Shown in pieces: positions 45,316-53,820 of a stretch of 64,000 bases of DNA (the stretch's first letter is position 1; each line of letters starts with the position of its first letter). Below the pieces are notes generated by a model. That model made no database searches. It saw nothing but the letters and a program-made list of their open reading frames with translations, and had not been told where the DNA came from. Both the position numbers and the translations under genes were made by a program. Source of the stretch: Streptomyces abyssomicinicus (GTDB lineage: Bacteria > Actinomycetota > Actinomycetes > Streptomycetales > Streptomycetaceae); NCBI RefSeq assembly GCF_008974245.1, contig NZ_BBZI01000005.1:840180-904179 (forward strand), given 5' to 3'.

Positions 45316-46617
45316 TCAGCAGACGCCGTCGCCCGGCTTGGGGTTGCCCAGGCCGAACAGCGGACGCAGCTTCAGGCCGATCCACGTCCCGCCGAGCGCG
45401 AACGCCCCCCACAGCCAGCCGTGCAGGCTGCCCGAGGCGATCCCCGCCAGGTAGGCGCCGATGTTGCACCCTCCGGCCAGGCGCGCGCCGATGCCCATCA
45501 GCACACCGCCGAGGACCGCCGCCACCGCCGTGCGCCACGGGATGTTCCGGTGCAGGGCCCAGGTGCCGCCGAGCGAGGCGGCGACCGCGGCCCCGATCAT
45601 GATGCCGATGTCGGTGAGGCTGGTCTTGTCGGCCAGCACCGGGCCGGCGAGCATCTCCGCGTTGCCGGGACGCTGCCACCAGGTCCAGTTCTCCGGATGC
45701 CCGCCCAGCGCGCCCACCAGTTCGGAACCCCACAGGCTGAAGGCGCTGGTGACGCCCCAGGCGCCGCCGGACACCAGCAGCACGGCGGCGCCCAGCGCGG
45801 CCAGCACCATGGCCCCGGCGGCCAGCGGCCAGGAGCCGCGCACCGCGCGGGCCAGCGCGCCGCGCGCCGAGGGAACGGCGTCCACCGGCGGCGGGTTGCG
45901 CCGTGCCTGGACCCGTCGGGTGACCAGCACGATCAACGCCAGCGCCGCGACGGTGACGGCCCAGGAGCCGAACCAGCCGATGTGGTCGGCCAGCACCACG
46001 GGCTCGAGCGCGGGCAGGTCCTTCCAGAGGTCGAACTGCCAGGCGGCGAGCGTCGCGCCGGCGATGAACCCGCCCAGGGTGAGCACCAGCGTGGACTGGC
46101 CGGAGCCCACCACGTAGAGGGTGCCGGAGGCGCAGGCGCCGCCGAGCTGCATCCCGATGGCGAACAGCACCGAGCCGATCAGCAGGCCCAGCCCCAGTGG
46201 GCCCGCGGACGGCGCGGGAGCCGAGCCGAACAGGCCCGTGCCGGTGCCGATGACCAGGGCGAACAGGGTGGCCGTCGTGCCCAGCAGCAGGGCGTGGGCG
46301 CGCAGGCCGGTGCCGTTGCCGACAGCGACCAGCTGCCGCCAGGCGGAGGTGAACCCGAACCGCGAGTGGAACAGGCCGACGCCCAGACCGAGACCGAGCA
46401 GGAGCAGGACGCCCGGCTTGGCGCCGTGCGTCGCCCAGACGTAGGCGGTGAGCGCGACGGCGAGCAGCGCCGAGACGGCCAGAGGCCCCTTGCGGACCGG
46501 CTTCAGCGGCGGGGCCGGGGGAGCGGGACGGGAGGTGTGGGCGGGGGAGAACAGGGCGGTGGCGGTCCGGGCGCGCGGCGGCGCGGCCGTCACCTCGGTG
46601 GGAGGCGCGGTGGTCAA
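45316..46617 (-). CDS. YeeE/YedE-family sulfur transporter
   Basis: 433-residue integral membrane protein with about ten helices. The two conserved cysteine motifs GGACASGTLYVVGSG and GGCNIGAYLAGIASGS, which relay sulfur compounds in the TsuA (YeeE) thiosulfate importer, are both present. It ends in GDGVC, a further terminal cysteine. The N-terminal ~40 residues are a Pro/Ala-rich cytoplasmic tail. TTG at 46617 with GGAG 7 bases upstream is the best start. No TusA-like gene is adjacent. Confidence 0.88.
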   Translation of the reverse strand: MTTAPPTEVTAAPPRARTATALFSPAHTSRPAPPAPPLKPVRKGPLAVSALLAVALTAYVWATHGAKPGVLLLLGLGLGVGLFHSRFGFTSAWRQLVAVGNGTGLRAHALLLGTTATLFALVIGTGTGLFGSAPAPSAGPLGLGLLIGSVLFAIGMQLGGACASGTLYVVGSGQSTLVLTLGGFIAGATLAAWQFDLWKDLPALEPVVLADHIGWFGSWAVTVAALALIVLVTRRVQARRNPPPVDAVPSARGALARAVRGSWPLAAGAMVLAALGAAVLLVSGGAWGVTSAFSLWGSELVGALGGHPENWTWWQRPGNAEMLAGPVLADKTSLTDIGIMIGAAVAASLGGTWALHRNIPWRTAVAAVLGGVLMGIGARLAGGCNIGAYLAGIASGSLHGWLWGAFALGGTWIGLKLRPLFGLGNPKPGDGVC

Positions 46618-46970
46618 GGAGGATCTCCGGGGTCGCGTGGGGGGACGGAGCCGAGAGCGCCGGGAACGGTCGACGGCGCGTGGGGCGCGGACGACGAGGC
46701 GCGCGTCAGCTGCGACAGAGAGCGTCGTCGACGCACCAGGCCGACGTCGCGAAGAGCGCGAGGCACAGCAAGGAGGCGGGTGCGGACATGCGGACGAATA
46801 TACGGAGCGCATTGCCTGTAGGGGGCAACTGTCTCGCGATGTGAGCAAGAAGATGAGACGACGGGCAGGTGCATGCCAGGCAACCGTTGGCGTGAGGCGG
46901 CGCGACAGGGCCCGCCCGCCCGGTGTCTCCCCCCGGCCCGCCGCGCCACCGCCGCGCCGTCCGCCCCGGG
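46618..46970. other. Intergenic region upstream of the sulfur transporter
   Basis: 353 bases between two leftward genes. Apart from a possible short cysteine-containing leader frame (46706-46789), I see no gene. An AT-richer spot (TATATT on the minus strand, near 46796-46801) may belong to the promoter of the transporter. Confidence 0.5.
46706..46789 (-). CDS. Possible cysteine-containing leader peptide
   Basis: A 27-codon frame encodes MSAPASLLCLALFATSAWCV followed by DDALCRS and a stop, with three cysteines, 89 bases upstream of the YeeE/YedE gene. Short cysteine-bearing leader peptides are common before sulfur genes in Streptomyces, which is the only reason to list it. It lacks a convincing ribosome site and the usual RHVDL-type motif. 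Confidence 0.22.
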   Translation of the reverse strand: MSAPASLLCLALFATSAWCVDDALCRS

Positions 46971-48035
46971 TCAGGGCACCCGCGCCGTCCACTCCTCGGT
47001 GGCGAACCTGGTCCGCACCAGCTCCTCGGCGCGCTCCATCTCGGCCGCCGTGACCTCGCCGGGCGTCAGTCCGTGGCGGTCACGGAAGGAGGTGATCATG
47101 TTCTCGATGACCTGCTCCCGCGCCAGCCCGGTCTGCCGGCGCAGCGGATCCACGCGCTTCCTGGCGCTCCTGGTGCCCTTGTCGGACATCTTCTCCTTGC
47201 CGATGCGGAGCACCTCGAGCATCTTGTCGGCGTCGATGTCGTACGACATCGTCACGTGGTGCAGCACGGCGCCGGGTCCGCCGTCCGGGCCCACCACCCG
47301 CTTCTGCGCCGCGCCGGCGATCTTGCCGGCCTCGGTGGCGATGTCGTTGAGCGGCTGGTACCAGGCCTTGATGCCCATGTCGCCGAGGGCCCCCAGCACC
47401 CAGTCGTCGAGGTAGGCGTAGCTGTCGGCGAAGGAGAGTCCGGAGACCAGGGCCTCCGGGACGGACAGCGAGTAGGTGATCGTGCTCATGGGCTCGACGA
47501 ACATCGCGCCGCCGCCCGAGATCCGGCGCACCACCGTGATGCCGTGCCTGGCCGCGCCCTGTGGATCCACCTCGTTGCGCAGCGACTGGAAGCTGCCGAT
47601 GACCACCGCGGGCGAGGCCCACTCCCACACCCGCAGGGTCGGCGGCCGCCGGCCGGCGGCCACCTCGGCGGTGATCACCTCGTCCAGCGCCATGTGCAGG
47701 GCCGGGGCCTGAGGGCCCATGTGGATCAGCTGCCAGTCGTAGTCGGCCCACTCGGTCGCACGGGCCAGCGCGCGCCGGACGGCGATGCCGACGCCCTCCG
47801 CGGTCAGCCCCAGCATCACCGTCGACTCCGGCAGGGCCGCCGTGATCCGGGCCGCCAGCCCCGTGGCGTCCGTCGAGGAGGGGGCGCCCTCCAGGGCCTG
47901 GTTGATCGAGAGGATCGCCTCGTCGGGCTCCAGGAAGAAGTCCCCGGCGACCCGCACGTCGCGCAGCACCCCTTCGTGGACGTCCAGATCGACGACGACC
48001 AGCTTGCCGCCAGGCACCTTGTACTCGCCGTGCAC
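46971..48035 (-). CDS. lplA: Lipoate-protein ligase, accessory domain at N-terminus
   Basis: Activates free lipoate with ATP and attaches it to lipoyl domains. In the 354-residue protein the accessory domain (GEYKVPGGKLVVVDLDVHEG, VAGDFFLEP) comes first (1-90), before the catalytic biotin/lipoate ligase domain. That domain has RRISGGGAMFVEP (lipoate binding) and the lysine-containing TEAGKIAGAAQKRVVG. In E. coli LplA the accessory domain is C-terminal, so order is permuted here. GTG at 48035 with GAAGGGAG. Divergent from the phosphatase gene. Confidence 0.9.
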   Translation of the reverse strand: MHGEYKVPGGKLVVVDLDVHEGVLRDVRVAGDFFLEPDEAILSINQALEGAPSSTDATGLAARITAALPESTVMLGLTAEGVGIAVRRALARATEWADYDWQLIHMGPQAPALHMALDEVITAEVAAGRRPPTLRVWEWASPAVVIGSFQSLRNEVDPQGAARHGITVVRRISGGGAMFVEPMSTITYSLSVPEALVSGLSFADSYAYLDDWVLGALGDMGIKAWYQPLNDIATEAGKIAGAAQKRVVGPDGGPGAVLHHVTMSYDIDADKMLEVLRIGKEKMSDKGTRSARKRVDPLRRQTGLAREQVIENMITSFRDRHGLTPGEVTAAEMERAEELVRTRFATEEWTARVP

Positions 48036-48244
48036 GGCTGCGCTCCCTTCCCGTGCGCGGCGTGTCCGGAGCCCGGCGCTCGAGGACGCAACGGATGCGC
48101 ACATGTTCTTGTCGCGCTCCGATTCTCCTGCCCGGCGGCCGGACGCGCAGTCCCGGCCGGGCCGGAAAGGGGGCACGGCTCCCCGGCCCGCGCATTCGTG
48201 GCGCGTGGCCGGGAACCCGCAGGGACGGGTACGGGAGGTGCGAG

Positions 48245-49483
48245 GTGGACGGTGACCGGGGACTGCGCCGTGACCGGGAACAGGGCCATGACCGGGGGCT
48301 GGGCCTGGACGAGGTGCTGAGGGCGGCCGAGCAGGCGGCGCCGGTGGAGTCGGTGGACGTGGTCGCACGGAACCTGGAGCGCAGGTTCGCCGCCAGGGAG
48401 GTGTCCTTCCTCCTCGTCGACATGCTCGGGCGGGAAGCGGTGCGGCTGCCCAGGGGCGGCGGTGCCGGCCGGGCACGCGGCGCCGTGGACAGGCGCGCGC
48501 TCGCGGGCAGCGCCTACGAGGAGGTCCTGCGCTCGCAGCGCCTGCACGTCAAGGGCGACGGCGAGGGCGGCGCCCGGATGATCGCGCCCGTCACCAACCG
48601 GGGCGACCGCATCGGCGTGCTGGAAGCCGTCGTGCCCGAGGTGGACGACACGATCCGCGACGCGGTGGCACAGGCCGCGCACGCGCTCGCGTACATCGTC
48701 GTCACCGACCGCCGTTTCACCGACCTGTACCACTGGGGGTGGCGCACCTCGCCGGTGACCCTGGCCGCGGAGATCCAGCACCAGTTGCTCCCCTCGGCCG
48801 CCTGCTGCGAGGCCCCCCAGTTCACCCTGGCCGGAGGCCTGGTCCCGGCCGACGACATCGGCGGCGACACCTACGACTACGCCCTCGACCAGGACACCCT
48901 GCACCTGTCCATCACCGACGCCATGGGCCACGACACCGCCTCCGCGCTGCTGGCCACGCTGACCGTCAACGCCCTGCGCGGAGCCCGCCGCGCGGGGCGC
49001 GGCCTCCTCGAACAGGCCGGCGCCGCCCACGAGGCGATCACCCGCCACGCCCGCGGCATGACCACCGGCCAGCTCCTGCGCGTCGACCTGGCCGACGGTG
49101 CCTGCGAGATGGTCAACGCCGGGCATCCCTGGCCGCTGCGCCTGCGCGGCGGGCGGGTGGAGAAGCTGTCCGTCGACGTCGACCTGCCGTTCGGCGTCCC
49201 GGCCCCGGTCTCCTACGAGGTGCAGCGGCTCCAGCTGGAGCCGGGCGACCGGCTGGTGCTGCTCACCGACGGCATGATCGAGCGCGGCGCCGCGGCCGTG
49301 GACCTGCCCGCCGTCGTCCGTGACACCGGCGGCGAGCACCCCCGCGAGGCGGTGCAGGCCATGACCCTGGCCGTGTACGACGCGTGCGGGGGAGAACTGC
49401 GGGACGACGCCACGGCGCTGGTGCTGGACTGGCACGACGGCACCGGGCGGGGGCGGCGCAACGGCGGCCCGCCGGGCGCCTGA
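48245..49483 (+). CDS. SpoIIE/PP2C-type serine phosphatase
   Basis: 412-residue soluble phosphatase of the RsbU/SpoIIE class. An N-terminal GAF-like sensor (~15-150; VSFLLVDMLGREAVRL, RIGVLEAVVPE) precedes the PP2C domain with metal ligands in DIGGDTYDY, ITDAMGHD, LLTDGMIE and DDATALVLDW. Such proteins in Streptomyces usually dephosphorylate anti-sigma antagonists; no partner is adjacent here. GTG at 48245 has GGGAGG 6-8 bases upstream. Confidence 0.9.
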   Translation: MDGDRGLRRDREQGHDRGLGLDEVLRAAEQAAPVESVDVVARNLERRFAAREVSFLLVDMLGREAVRLPRGGGAGRARGAVDRRALAGSAYEEVLRSQRLHVKGDGEGGARMIAPVTNRGDRIGVLEAVVPEVDDTIRDAVAQAAHALAYIVVTDRRFTDLYHWGWRTSPVTLAAEIQHQLLPSAACCEAPQFTLAGGLVPADDIGGDTYDYALDQDTLHLSITDAMGHDTASALLATLTVNALRGARRAGRGLLEQAGAAHEAITRHARGMTTGQLLRVDLADGACEMVNAGHPWPLRLRGGRVEKLSVDVDLPFGVPAPVSYEVQRLQLEPGDRLVLLTDGMIERGAAAVDLPAVVRDTGGEHPREAVQAMTLAVYDACGGELRDDATALVLDWHDGTGRGRRNGGPPGA

Positions 49484-49535
49484 CCCCTCCCGCCGCGGGG
49501 TGACACACCCCCTCCGCCTCCCCGTGCGAGAACAA

Positions 49536-49583
49536 CCGCCAAGAACTCTTTGCCAAGAACTCTTCGCAAAGAGTTCTTGGCGG
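49536..49583. promoter_or_regulatory. Three-site operator of the ArsR-like regulator
   Basis: The 10-bp element AAGAACTCTT (an AAGA-NN-TCTT palindrome) occurs at 49541-49550 and 49555-49564, and in inverted form at 49569-49578, at an exact 14-base step. The outer copies form a perfect 18-bp inverted repeat (49536-49553 with 49566-49583). It ends 14 bases before the regulator start, ideal for autorepression. Confidence 0.85.
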
Positions 49584-49597
49584 TCTATGGTCGTCGC

Positions 49598-50347
49598 ATG
49601 GGGAAGAGCGACGAAGTGCGCCTGGACGCCAAAGGTCTGCGCGCGATGGCCAATCCGCTGCGGGTGCAGATCGTCGGGCTGCTGCGCAGGCACGGGCCCT
49701 CGACGGCGACCCGCCTGGCGCAGAGGCTCGGGGTGAACTCCGGCAGCGCCAGCTACCACCTGCGGCAGCTGGCCGAGGCCGGGTTCGTGGAGGAGCTCAC
49801 CGACCGCGGCAACGCGCGGGAGAGGTGGTGGCGGTCGGCCCACCGGATGACCCGTTTCGACGACCGGGAACTGGCCGCCCGCGAGCCGGACGCCACCCGC
49901 GCCTACCTTCAGTCCGTCGCCGACACCTACGCCCTCCGGGCGCGGCAGGCGCTGGGCGAGGTGGAGACCATGCCGGCCGAGTGGCGGGGGGCCTTCGACA
50001 TGAGCGACTGGGGACTGCGGCTCACGCCCGGCGAGGCGGTGGCCCTGCGGGAGGAGCTGACCGCCGTGCTCGACCGGCACCGGCAGGAGGCCACCGAGGC
50101 CGCCGCGTCCGCGCCGGCCGGGGCGCGGACGGTCTCCGTGATCCTCCACATGCTGCCCGACCTCGTGGACGACGACGGGAGGGACGAGCACGGACAGGAC
50201 GGCCGTGGCGGTCCCGAGGGCCCGGACGGCCAGGAGGAACAGGACGGCCAGGACGGCGAACGCGGCGACGGTGGCGACAACGCCGACAGCACCGACAACG
50301 CCGACAGCGGCGGCACGAGCGGGATACGCGGGGGAGAGGGCGCATGA
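49598..50347 (+). CDS. ArsR-like winged-helix regulator
   Basis: 249-residue regulator. HTH domain ~10-85: LRAMANPLRVQIVGLLRRHG, STATRLAQRLGVNSGSASYH and wing ERWWRSAHRM. A helical ligand or dimer region follows (~90-190). The last ~60 residues are an acidic Gly/Asp/Gln-rich tail (DGQEEQDGQDGERGDGGDN), unusual for the family. No ribosome site precedes the ATG, so the message may be nearly leaderless. It overlaps the MFS gene by 4 bases, forming a regulator-exporter operon controlled by the adjacent operator. Confidence 0.88.
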   Translation: MGKSDEVRLDAKGLRAMANPLRVQIVGLLRRHGPSTATRLAQRLGVNSGSASYHLRQLAEAGFVEELTDRGNARERWWRSAHRMTRFDDRELAAREPDATRAYLQSVADTYALRARQALGEVETMPAEWRGAFDMSDWGLRLTPGEAVALREELTAVLDRHRQEATEAAASAPAGARTVSVILHMLPDLVDDDGRDEHGQDGRGGPEGPDGQEEQDGQDGERGDGGDNADSTDNADSGGTSGIRGGEGA

Positions 50348-51642
50348 AGGACGGCAGGGGGGAAGCACGGCCGGCACGCCGGGACATGAGGCCGCTGGCC
50401 GGTGTCCTGGCCGCGATGGCGGTGTCGCTGACCGGAACCCGGGTGGCCGCGGTGGCCGTCCCGTGGTTCGTCCTGGTCACCACGGGCAGCGCCACGCAGA
50501 CCGGCCTGGTCGCCTTCTGCGAGATGGCGCCCTACGTGGCGGCGAAGGCGCTCAGCGGGCCGGTGGTGGACCGGGCCGGCCCGCGCGTCGTCTCGTGGAC
50601 CACCGACCTGGTCAGCTGCGCGGCCGCCTTCGCGGTGCCCGCCCTGCACGCCGTGGGCCGGCTCCCGCTGCCCGCCCTGCTGGTGCTGGTGGCGCTGATC
50701 GGCGCGGCCCGCGGGCCCGGCGACCTGGCCAAGGAGGTCATGGTCCCGGACGCGGCGGACCGCAGCCGGGTGCCGATGGAACGGGCCATGGCCTTCTCCG
50801 GCACCGTCGAACGGCTCGCCTCCACCGTCGGCCCGGCGGTCGGCGGCCTGCTGGTCGCGGTGCTCGGCCCTCTCACCGTGCTGCTGGTCAACGCCGCCTG
50901 CTTCGCGCTGGGTTCACTGCTGGTCGCGGTGGCGCTGCCGCGCGCCGTGGGGCGGCCCGAGGCCCGGACGGAGGAACGCGAGGGCTACTGGCGCAGCTTC
51001 GGGGCCGGCTTCACGCTGGTCCGGCGCGACGGCCTGCTCCTCACCGTCGTGCTGATGATCGCCGTCACCAACCTGCTGGACGCCGCGCTGCTCTCCGTGC
51101 TGCTGCCCGTCTGGGTGAAGGAGTCCGGGCACGACGCCACGCTGCTGGGCGCGGCGATGGCGGTGTTCAGCGCGGCCGCCGTCGTCGGCAGCCTGCTCGC
51201 CGCGGCCTTCGCCCACCGGCTCAACCGGCGGCTGGTGGTCCTCGTCGGATTCACCCTGGTCGGCGCGCCGATGCGGCTGGTCCTCCTGGGCGACCTGCCC
51301 GTTGCGCTGATCATGGCCGTGTTCGTGATCGCCGGCCTCGGGGCGGGCTTCATCAACCCCGTGCTGGGCGCCGTCTTCGTGGAGCGGGTCCCGCGCGCCA
51401 TGCTCGGCCGTGCCAACGCGCTCGCCGACTCGCTCGCCTGGGCGGGCATCCCGTTCGGCGGACTGCTGGCCGGAGCGGCGGTGGGCCTGATCGGTCTGTC
51501 CCCGGCGCTGCTGATCGGCGGCGTTCTCTACTTCCTGACCACCAGCCTCGCCGGACTCCGCCCGGAATGGCGGGAGATGGAACGGCCCAAGGACCGGCCC
51601 GCCGCCCCCGGAGGGCGTCTGGCGGGCGAGCCGGCGGGGTAG
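50344..51642 (+). CDS. MFS transporter
   Basis: 432-residue major facilitator with about 12 helices. Family pattern includes SLTGTRVAAVAVPWFVLVTT in helix 1, the DRAGPR loop after helix 2, and the second-half FINPVLGAVFVERVPRAMLG. The arrangement resembles the drug-exporter-like group (MFS_3). Coupled by ATGA to the ArsR-like regulator, so it is probably a regulated efflux pump; substrate unknown. Confidence 0.9.
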   Translation: MKDGRGEARPARRDMRPLAGVLAAMAVSLTGTRVAAVAVPWFVLVTTGSATQTGLVAFCEMAPYVAAKALSGPVVDRAGPRVVSWTTDLVSCAAAFAVPALHAVGRLPLPALLVLVALIGAARGPGDLAKEVMVPDAADRSRVPMERAMAFSGTVERLASTVGPAVGGLLVAVLGPLTVLLVNAACFALGSLLVAVALPRAVGRPEARTEEREGYWRSFGAGFTLVRRDGLLLTVVLMIAVTNLLDAALLSVLLPVWVKESGHDATLLGAAMAVFSAAAVVGSLLAAAFAHRLNRRLVVLVGFTLVGAPMRLVLLGDLPVALIMAVFVIAGLGAGFINPVLGAVFVERVPRAMLGRANALADSLAWAGIPFGGLLAGAAVGLIGLSPALLIGGVLYFLTTSLAGLRPEWREMERPKDRPAAPGGRLAGEPAG

Positions 51643-51697
51643 GCATCGCAAGGATCTTCGATCCGGTCCCGGTCCCGAACAGGAGGGAGGGCCAGCG

Positions 51698-53494
51698 GTG
51701 TTCACCACCCGGCCCACGCTGCAGGGCACCTTCGGCATGGTGTCGTCCACCCACTGGCTCGCCTCGCAGTCGGCGATGGCGGTGCTGGAGGACGGCGGCA
51801 ACGCCTTCGACGCGGCGGTCGCGGCCGGGTTCGTGCTGCACGTCGTCGAGCCGCACCTCAACGGCCCGGCCGGCGAGGTGCCGATCCTCCTGGCGCCCGC
51901 CGGGGGAGACGTCCGGGTGCTGTGCGGCCAGGGCGTCGCGCCCGCCGCGGCGACGGCGGCCCACTACCGCGCCCTCGGCCTCGAACTCGTCCCCGGCACA
52001 GGCCCGTTGGCCGCGGCGGTGCCCGGGGCCTTCGACGCCTGGATGGTGCTTTTGCGCGACCACGGCACCAAGGAGCTCGCCGACGTCCTGCAGTACGCCG
52101 TCGGCTACGCCGAGGACGGCCACCCGCCCGTGGAGCGGATGGCGCAGACCGTGGAGACGGTGCGGGAGCTGTTCGAGACGCAGTGGACCTCCTCCGCCGA
52201 GGTCTACCTCCCCGGCGGCGAACTCCCGCGCCCCGGCACCCTGTTCCGCAACCCGGCGCTCGCCGCCACCTGGCGGCGACTGCTCGCCGAGGCCGACGCG
52301 CCCGGCGGTGACCGGATCGCCCGCATCGAACGGGCCCGTGAGACGTGGCGTTCCGGGTTCGTCGCCCGTGCCCTGCTCCGGCAGTCCGCCCGGCCCACCC
52401 TGGACACCAGCGGCGAGCACCACACCGGCGTCCTCACCGCCGAGGACCTGGCCTCCTGGTCCGCCGGCTACGAGGCGCCGGCGACCTACGACTGGCGTGG
52501 CTGGACCCTCTGCAAGGCGGGCCCCTGGAGCCAGGGCCCTGCCTTTCTCCAGCAACTCGCCCTGCTGCCCCAGGAGTTGCCGCCCCACGGATCGGCCGAC
52601 CACGTCCACCTGCTGATCGAGGGCTGCAAGCTGGCGATGGCCGACCGCGAGGCCTGGTACGGAGACGCCGGCACCGCTCCGGCGCCGCTCGCCGACCTGC
52701 TCTCCGCCCGCTACAACGCCGAACGCCGCCTGCTGATCGACCCGGCCGGGGCCTCCCTCGAGCTGCGCCCCGGCAGCCCGGGGGGACGGCCTCCGCGCCT
52801 GGCCGCCCAGGCTCACCTGATATCCGAGGACACGCCGGAGTTCAGCGCTCTGGGCGTCGGTGAACCCACCGTCGCCCGGGACGGCGCGACCCGTGGCGAC
52901 ACCTGCCACCTCGACATCGTCGACCGCTGGGGCAACATGATCGCCGCCACCCCCAGCGGCGGCTGGCTCCAGTCCAATCCGGTCGTCCCCGAACTGGGCT
53001 TCCCGCTCGGCACCCGGCTCCAGATGACCTGGCTGGAGGAAGGGCTGCCCAACACCCTCACGCCCGGCCGCCGGCCCCGCACCACGCTCACCCCGTCGCT
53101 GGCCCTGCGCGACGGCGTCCCCGTCCTGGCCTTCGGTACTCCGGGCGGGGACCAGCAGGACCAGTGGCAGCTCCACTTCTTCCTCGCCGTCGCCGAACGC
53201 GCCGAGGTCCGCGGCGGCCTCGACCTCCAGGGCGCCATCGACGCCCCGAACTGGCACAACGAGTCCTTCCCCGGCTCCTTCTACCCGCGCGGCATGCGCC
53301 CCGGCCGGGTCGTCGTCGAGGCCCGCGCGGACCCCGCCGTGGTGGAGGAGCTGAGGCGGCGCGGCCACGACGTCGAGGTGGGCGGCGCGTGGTCGGAGGG
53401 GCGTATGTGCGCCGTCGCCCGCGACCCGCGGACCGGGGTGCTGTCCGCGGCCGCCAACCCGCGCGGAATGCAGGGGTACGCGGTGGGGCGGTGA
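51698..53494 (+). CDS. Cytoplasmic gamma-glutamyltransferase-family protein
   Basis: 598-residue Ntn-hydrolase of the gamma-glutamyltransferase family without a signal peptide. Landmarks: LASQSAMAVLEDGGNAFDAAVAA at the start, catalytic threonine in RGDTCHLDIVDRWGNMIAA, and LAFGTPGGDQQDQWQLHFFL near the end. The usual STTH is DTCH here, keeping the nucleophilic Thr. Lack of export suggests turnover of intracellular gamma-glutamyl compounds or an acylase-like role. GTG with AGGAGGGAGG upstream, 55 bases after the MFS stop. Confidence 0.88.
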   Translation: MFTTRPTLQGTFGMVSSTHWLASQSAMAVLEDGGNAFDAAVAAGFVLHVVEPHLNGPAGEVPILLAPAGGDVRVLCGQGVAPAAATAAHYRALGLELVPGTGPLAAAVPGAFDAWMVLLRDHGTKELADVLQYAVGYAEDGHPPVERMAQTVETVRELFETQWTSSAEVYLPGGELPRPGTLFRNPALAATWRRLLAEADAPGGDRIARIERARETWRSGFVARALLRQSARPTLDTSGEHHTGVLTAEDLASWSAGYEAPATYDWRGWTLCKAGPWSQGPAFLQQLALLPQELPPHGSADHVHLLIEGCKLAMADREAWYGDAGTAPAPLADLLSARYNAERRLLIDPAGASLELRPGSPGGRPPRLAAQAHLISEDTPEFSALGVGEPTVARDGATRGDTCHLDIVDRWGNMIAATPSGGWLQSNPVVPELGFPLGTRLQMTWLEEGLPNTLTPGRRPRTTLTPSLALRDGVPVLAFGTPGGDQQDQWQLHFFLAVAERAEVRGGLDLQGAIDAPNWHNESFPGSFYPRGMRPGRVVVEARADPAVVEELRRRGHDVEVGGAWSEGRMCAVARDPRTGVLSAAANPRGMQGYAVGR

Positions 53495-53564
53495 CCGGGG
53501 CACGGTGCGGTCGCCGCCTCATGGCGCGGTGACCGGGATACGGTGCGGTGGCCGCCCATGGCGC
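53490..53564. repeat. Imperfect 37-38 bp tandem duplication
   Basis: Two copies beginning GGTGACCGGG and ending CATGGCGC lie at 53490-53527 and 53528-53564, differing at a few positions and by one base in length; a partial third start (GTGACG) follows. The first copy covers the stop codon of the transferase gene. The rest of the gap to 53820 holds no gene; TATCCT (53778-53783) is a possible -10 for the oxidoreductase. Confidence 0.75.
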
Positions 53565-53820
53565 CGTGACGCCGCCGACACGTGCGGTGATGCAGCCGAC
53601 AGGGGCGCGGGGCGCACGATCGGCCCATCATCAGATAACAGCAACAATGCGCGCCCGGTCCGCGGGGCGGCGGTGGTCACCGCGCACGCACCGCCGACGC
53701 CCCGGAGGGCGAGGGTCCCCGCCGGCGATGACGGACGGTCAGCGGAGGCCGCCGCCACCCCGTGTCGGTGCGGCGGCCTATCCTGATCACAGGAGGACAC
53801 CGCCGACGAAGGAGTCCGAG

